Source of the DNA: Pseudomonadota bacterium
GTDB taxonomy: Bacteria > Pseudomonadota > Alphaproteobacteria > Sphingomonadales > Sphingomonadaceae
Direction of reading: 5' to 3'
NCBI GenBank assembly: GCA_020160755.1
Contig: JAIUPN010000001.1
Span: 124,001-188,000 of the forward strand
DNA: 64,000 bases
The position numbers were made by a program, and so were the translations under genes. Every line of letters begins with the position of its first letter. Within the stretch, counting starts at the first letter, position 1. Shown piece after piece: positions 61,870-64,000 of this stretch. The notes under the pieces were generated by a model, which was not told the origin of the DNA, searched no databases, and saw nothing but the letters and a program-made list of their open reading frames with translations.

Positions 61870-63498
61870 ATGACGGCGTTCACTCTCCTTCGTGCGCTTG
61901 TTCGCAGCCGCCGCGGCAGTACCAGCATTACCACGGCCTTCGCGATGACGATGTTGATCGGAGCCGCGGCGTTCGCGGTCGACCTTGGCTCGCTCTATCT
62001 CGACCGCCGCAAGTTGCAGGGCATCGCCGACGCCGCCGCGATGGCGGCGGCGGGCCGCCCCGGCGAAGAACAGGTGGCGGCGCAGCGGATCATCGCGGCG
62101 AATTGCGATTGCGGCATCCGCATCGCGGCGCTGACCCGCGGAACCTATACGGCGGACCCGGGTATTCAGGCCGAGCAGCGCTTTTCGACCGGCGGCAGCT
62201 CGCCGAACGCGGTGCGCATTACGCTGACGCGCGACCGCCCGCTGTTCTTCGGTAGCTTCCTGACCGGCCGGCAGGACAGCGTCATTCGAGCGACCGCCAC
62301 CGGCGCACGGCGCGGCTATGCTGCCTTCTCGCTCGGATCGCGTGTCGCAGCCGTGAACGGGGGGCTGCCCAACGCGCTCCTGTCGAGCCTGACGGGAAGC
62401 CAGCTCAGCCTTTCGCTGATGGATTATGAGGCGCTCGCCAGCTCCGATGTCGACCTGCTGGCCTTCTCGGAGGCACTGCGCACCGAACTCGACGCCGACG
62501 TCCTCACCTTCGGGCAGACGCTCGATACGCAGGTGACGATGCCGCAGGTCGTGTCGGCGCTGGCCAAGGCATCGGACGGGCGCGCGGCGACGGTGCTCGA
62601 ACATATCGCAGATCGTGCGCTGCCGCGAAGCTTGCTGCCGTCGCGTGCGATCGACCTCGGCCCGCGATCGTCGAGCATCCGCGTCGACGCGGCGAATCCG
62701 GTGAACGTCAACGCGCTCAGCCTGCTTCGCGCGATGCTGCTGCTCGGCAATGCGAACCGTCAGGTTGACCTGTCGGTGGCGAGCAACCTGCCGGGCGGAT
62801 CGGGGATCGACATCGCGTTGATGATCGGCGAACCGCCGGCGAACTCACCGCTGATCGCGGTGACCGACACCAACGACGTGATCGTCCGTACCGCGCAGGT
62901 GCGGCTCAAACTCGACACGCGGATCGCAACGCCGGTCGCCAGCGTCCACCTGCCGGTTCTCGCCGAGCTCGGATCGGCGTCGGCGCGGATCACCGACATC
63001 GACTGCCGTCCGAACAGCAGCGAGGCGGTATCGCTTGGCGTCGTGACGTCACCGGCGATGCTGGCCATCGGGACGGTCGACGACGGCGATTTTCAGGATA
63101 TGCAGCGCGCGCTCGATCCGGAGATGGCGCGCGTGGTAAAATTGCCGCTCGTCAGTGTCGATGCCGAAGCCGAACTGGTGCTGTCGGATCTCGCCCGGAA
63201 GCAGGTCGCCTTTTCGCGCAGCGCGATCGACGAGGGGCAGGTGAAAACCGTGTCGAGCACCGGGCTGGTCGCCGGCGCGGCGCAATCGCTGTCGGACCGG
63301 ATGGAACTGCACCTCAACGTCCTCGGTCTCGGGCTCAACCTGAAGGCGCTGACGGGGGCTGTCGGCGGAGCCGCCGCGCTGGCTGCGCCGGTGCTCGACG
63401 GCGTGCTGTCAGACCTTACCGGCCTGCTCGGCGTCAGCGTCGGACAGGCCGACGCGCAGGTCAACGCGCTGCGCTGCGGCAAGGCGCGGCTGGTCTGA
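61870..63498 (+). CDS. TadG-like protein
   Basis: A protein of 542 residues. The N-terminal helix has the Tad pattern RRGSTSITTAFAMTMLIGAAAFAVDLGSLYLDRRKLQGIADAAAMAAA. The rest is a long extracytoplasmic part without a recognisable von Willebrand domain. It includes INDIA-like hydrophobic segments and an Ala/Gly-rich stretch near the end (LTGAVGGAAALAAPVLDGVL). Its first ATG is 3 nt after the TadE stop; TTG 61864, overlapping that stop as TTGA, is an alternative. The two likely act as one surface or pilus-anchoring unit. Confidence 0.85.
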   Translation: MTAFTLLRALVRSRRGSTSITTAFAMTMLIGAAAFAVDLGSLYLDRRKLQGIADAAAMAAAGRPGEEQVAAQRIIAANCDCGIRIAALTRGTYTADPGIQAEQRFSTGGSSPNAVRITLTRDRPLFFGSFLTGRQDSVIRATATGARRGYAAFSLGSRVAAVNGGLPNALLSSLTGSQLSLSLMDYEALASSDVDLLAFSEALRTELDADVLTFGQTLDTQVTMPQVVSALAKASDGRAATVLEHIADRALPRSLLPSRAIDLGPRSSSIRVDAANPVNVNALSLLRAMLLLGNANRQVDLSVASNLPGGSGIDIALMIGEPPANSPLIAVTDTNDVIVRTAQVRLKLDTRIATPVASVHLPVLAELGSASARITDIDCRPNSSEAVSLGVVTSPAMLAIGTVDDGDFQDMQRALDPEMARVVKLPLVSVDAEAELVLSDLARKQVAFSRSAIDEGQVKTVSSTGLVAGAAQSLSDRMELHLNVLGLGLNLKALTGAVGGAAALAAPVLDGVLSDLTGLLGVSVGQADAQVNALRCGKARLV

Positions 63499-63598
63499 TC
63501 GGTTCATAACGGTGCCGGGGCGGATGCGCTTGATGGCCATTATCGCCCGGCACACCCCATAAAGGGAAAGGCTGCACCGGAAATCGGGGAGGGCGAGG

Positions 63599-64000
63599 AT
63601 GGCTAAAGCGCATGAACCACAGCGCGTTTCGGCGGCGGATTTCATTCGGGGCTTTGCCAATTGGCGGTTGCAGTCGGCGCGCAAGCCCGTCGTCGTGACG
63701 CACCATGGCAAGGACGCGCATGTCCTGATCTCGCTCGACGATTACCGGCGTCTCGACCGCGATGGCGCGGCCGGGGTCGCGTCGGGAGCGAACCTGCTGC
63801 AAGCCTCGCTCGCCGGGCTGGTCGAAGCGATCCGCGACGGCGTGATCCTGATCGACCGGGGATGGCGTATCGCGGCGGTCAATCCCGCGGCGAGCGACAT
63901 GCTGGGCGCAGCGGCGGCCGCGCTGATCGGCGGCGATCTGGCGACCGCCTTGCCGGGGCTCGACGGCAGCCTGCTTGCACATCGGTTGAACCGGCTCATC
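63599..64000 (+). CDS. Phd/YefM-like domain fused to PAS domain, truncated by window edge
   Basis: The gene starts at ATG 63599 after GGGGAGGGCG and is cut off by the right edge, leaving 134 residues. Residues about 8-55 (VSAADFIRGFANWRLQSARK, VVVTHHGKDAHVLISLDDY) have the fold pattern of Phd/YefM antitoxin N-terminal DNA-binding domains. From about 70 onward a PAS domain begins (LLQASLAGLVEAIRDGVILID, WRIAAVNPAASDMLG). A toxin gene is not visible, though one could lie beyond the edge. The fusion suggests a DNA-binding sensor protein rather than a classic antitoxin; further output domains may follow. Confidence 0.8.
   Translation, partial: MAKAHEPQRVSAADFIRGFANWRLQSARKPVVVTHHGKDAHVLISLDDYRRLDRDGAAGVASGANLLQASLAGLVEAIRDGVILIDRGWRIAAVNPAASDMLGAAAAALIGGDLATALPGLDGSLLAHRLNRLI

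Overview
The window is GC-rich, densely coded, and reads as an ordinary alphaproteobacterial chromosome of the order Sphingomonadales, most like Sphingopyxis or a close relative. This placement rests on several signals: GcrA; separate atpI-atpB-atpE-atpF'-atpF genes; a lapA-pyrF-trpF-trpB-trpA-accD-folC run; two FecA-like TonB-dependent receptors; TadE/TadG-like proteins; and intergenic inverted repeats of a type common in this group. The genus is an inference from gene content and protein style, since no search was run. No rRNA, CRISPR array, insertion sequence, integrase or prophage was seen. One tRNA gene, tRNA-Ser(CGA), is present.

Layout. 1-8.4 kb: a truncated DUF4349-type lipoprotein gene, uvrD, a DUF2520 Rossmann protein, an AT-richer orphan gene, rlpA, an MHS-family transporter, rsmD, a RluB-type pseudouridine synthase and a lone receiver-domain protein. 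8.5-20.9 kb: an AmpG-like permease with a PLDc_N/TPR protein; then on the minus strand purB, the lapA-pyrF and trpF-trpB-(64-aa membrane protein)-trpA-accD series, and folC; a tandem pair of proline-rich exported proteins, the second with EF-hands; rnk; radC. 21-24.8 kb: a coupled ydbH-ynbE-ydbL triad, expected to bridge inner and outer membranes for phospholipid transport. 25-27.5 kb: the F0 half of ATP synthase, with hairpins flanking the genes. 27.6-35.6 kb: a GST, an SDR, uvrC, a thioesterase, recO, leuB, metZ, apaG and a GcvA-like LysR regulator. 35.7-43.8 kb: a DUF417 membrane protein, a class-A-like serine hydrolase behind parE, an outer-membrane barrel, a thioesterase, gcrA, an unpaired ABC-2 permease, hspQ and a Yip1 protein.

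44.0-53.6 kb is the clearest accessory region. Seven minus-strand genes (TonB receptor, DUF3237, MarR, acyl-CoA-dehydrogenase-fold flavin monooxygenase, TonB receptor, MarR, azoreductase) are followed by a divergent MFS gene. Two perfect palindromes sit at promoters here and look like MarR operators. I infer an inducible system for uptake and oxidation of an aromatic or polycyclic compound, substrate unknown.

53.8-64 kb: an orphan gene, rlmJ, a 438-bp gene-poor gap, tRNA-Ser, a 1081-aa TolB-propeller/amidohydrolase fusion, a CaiB/BaiF CoA-transferase, yghU, a TadE/TadG pair, and at the right edge the start of a protein joining a Phd/YefM antitoxin-like domain to a PAS domain. Most of the window is housekeeping. 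The points most worth following are the 44-53.6 kb cluster with its operators, the coupled small membrane protein inside the trp genes, and the Phd-PAS fusion.
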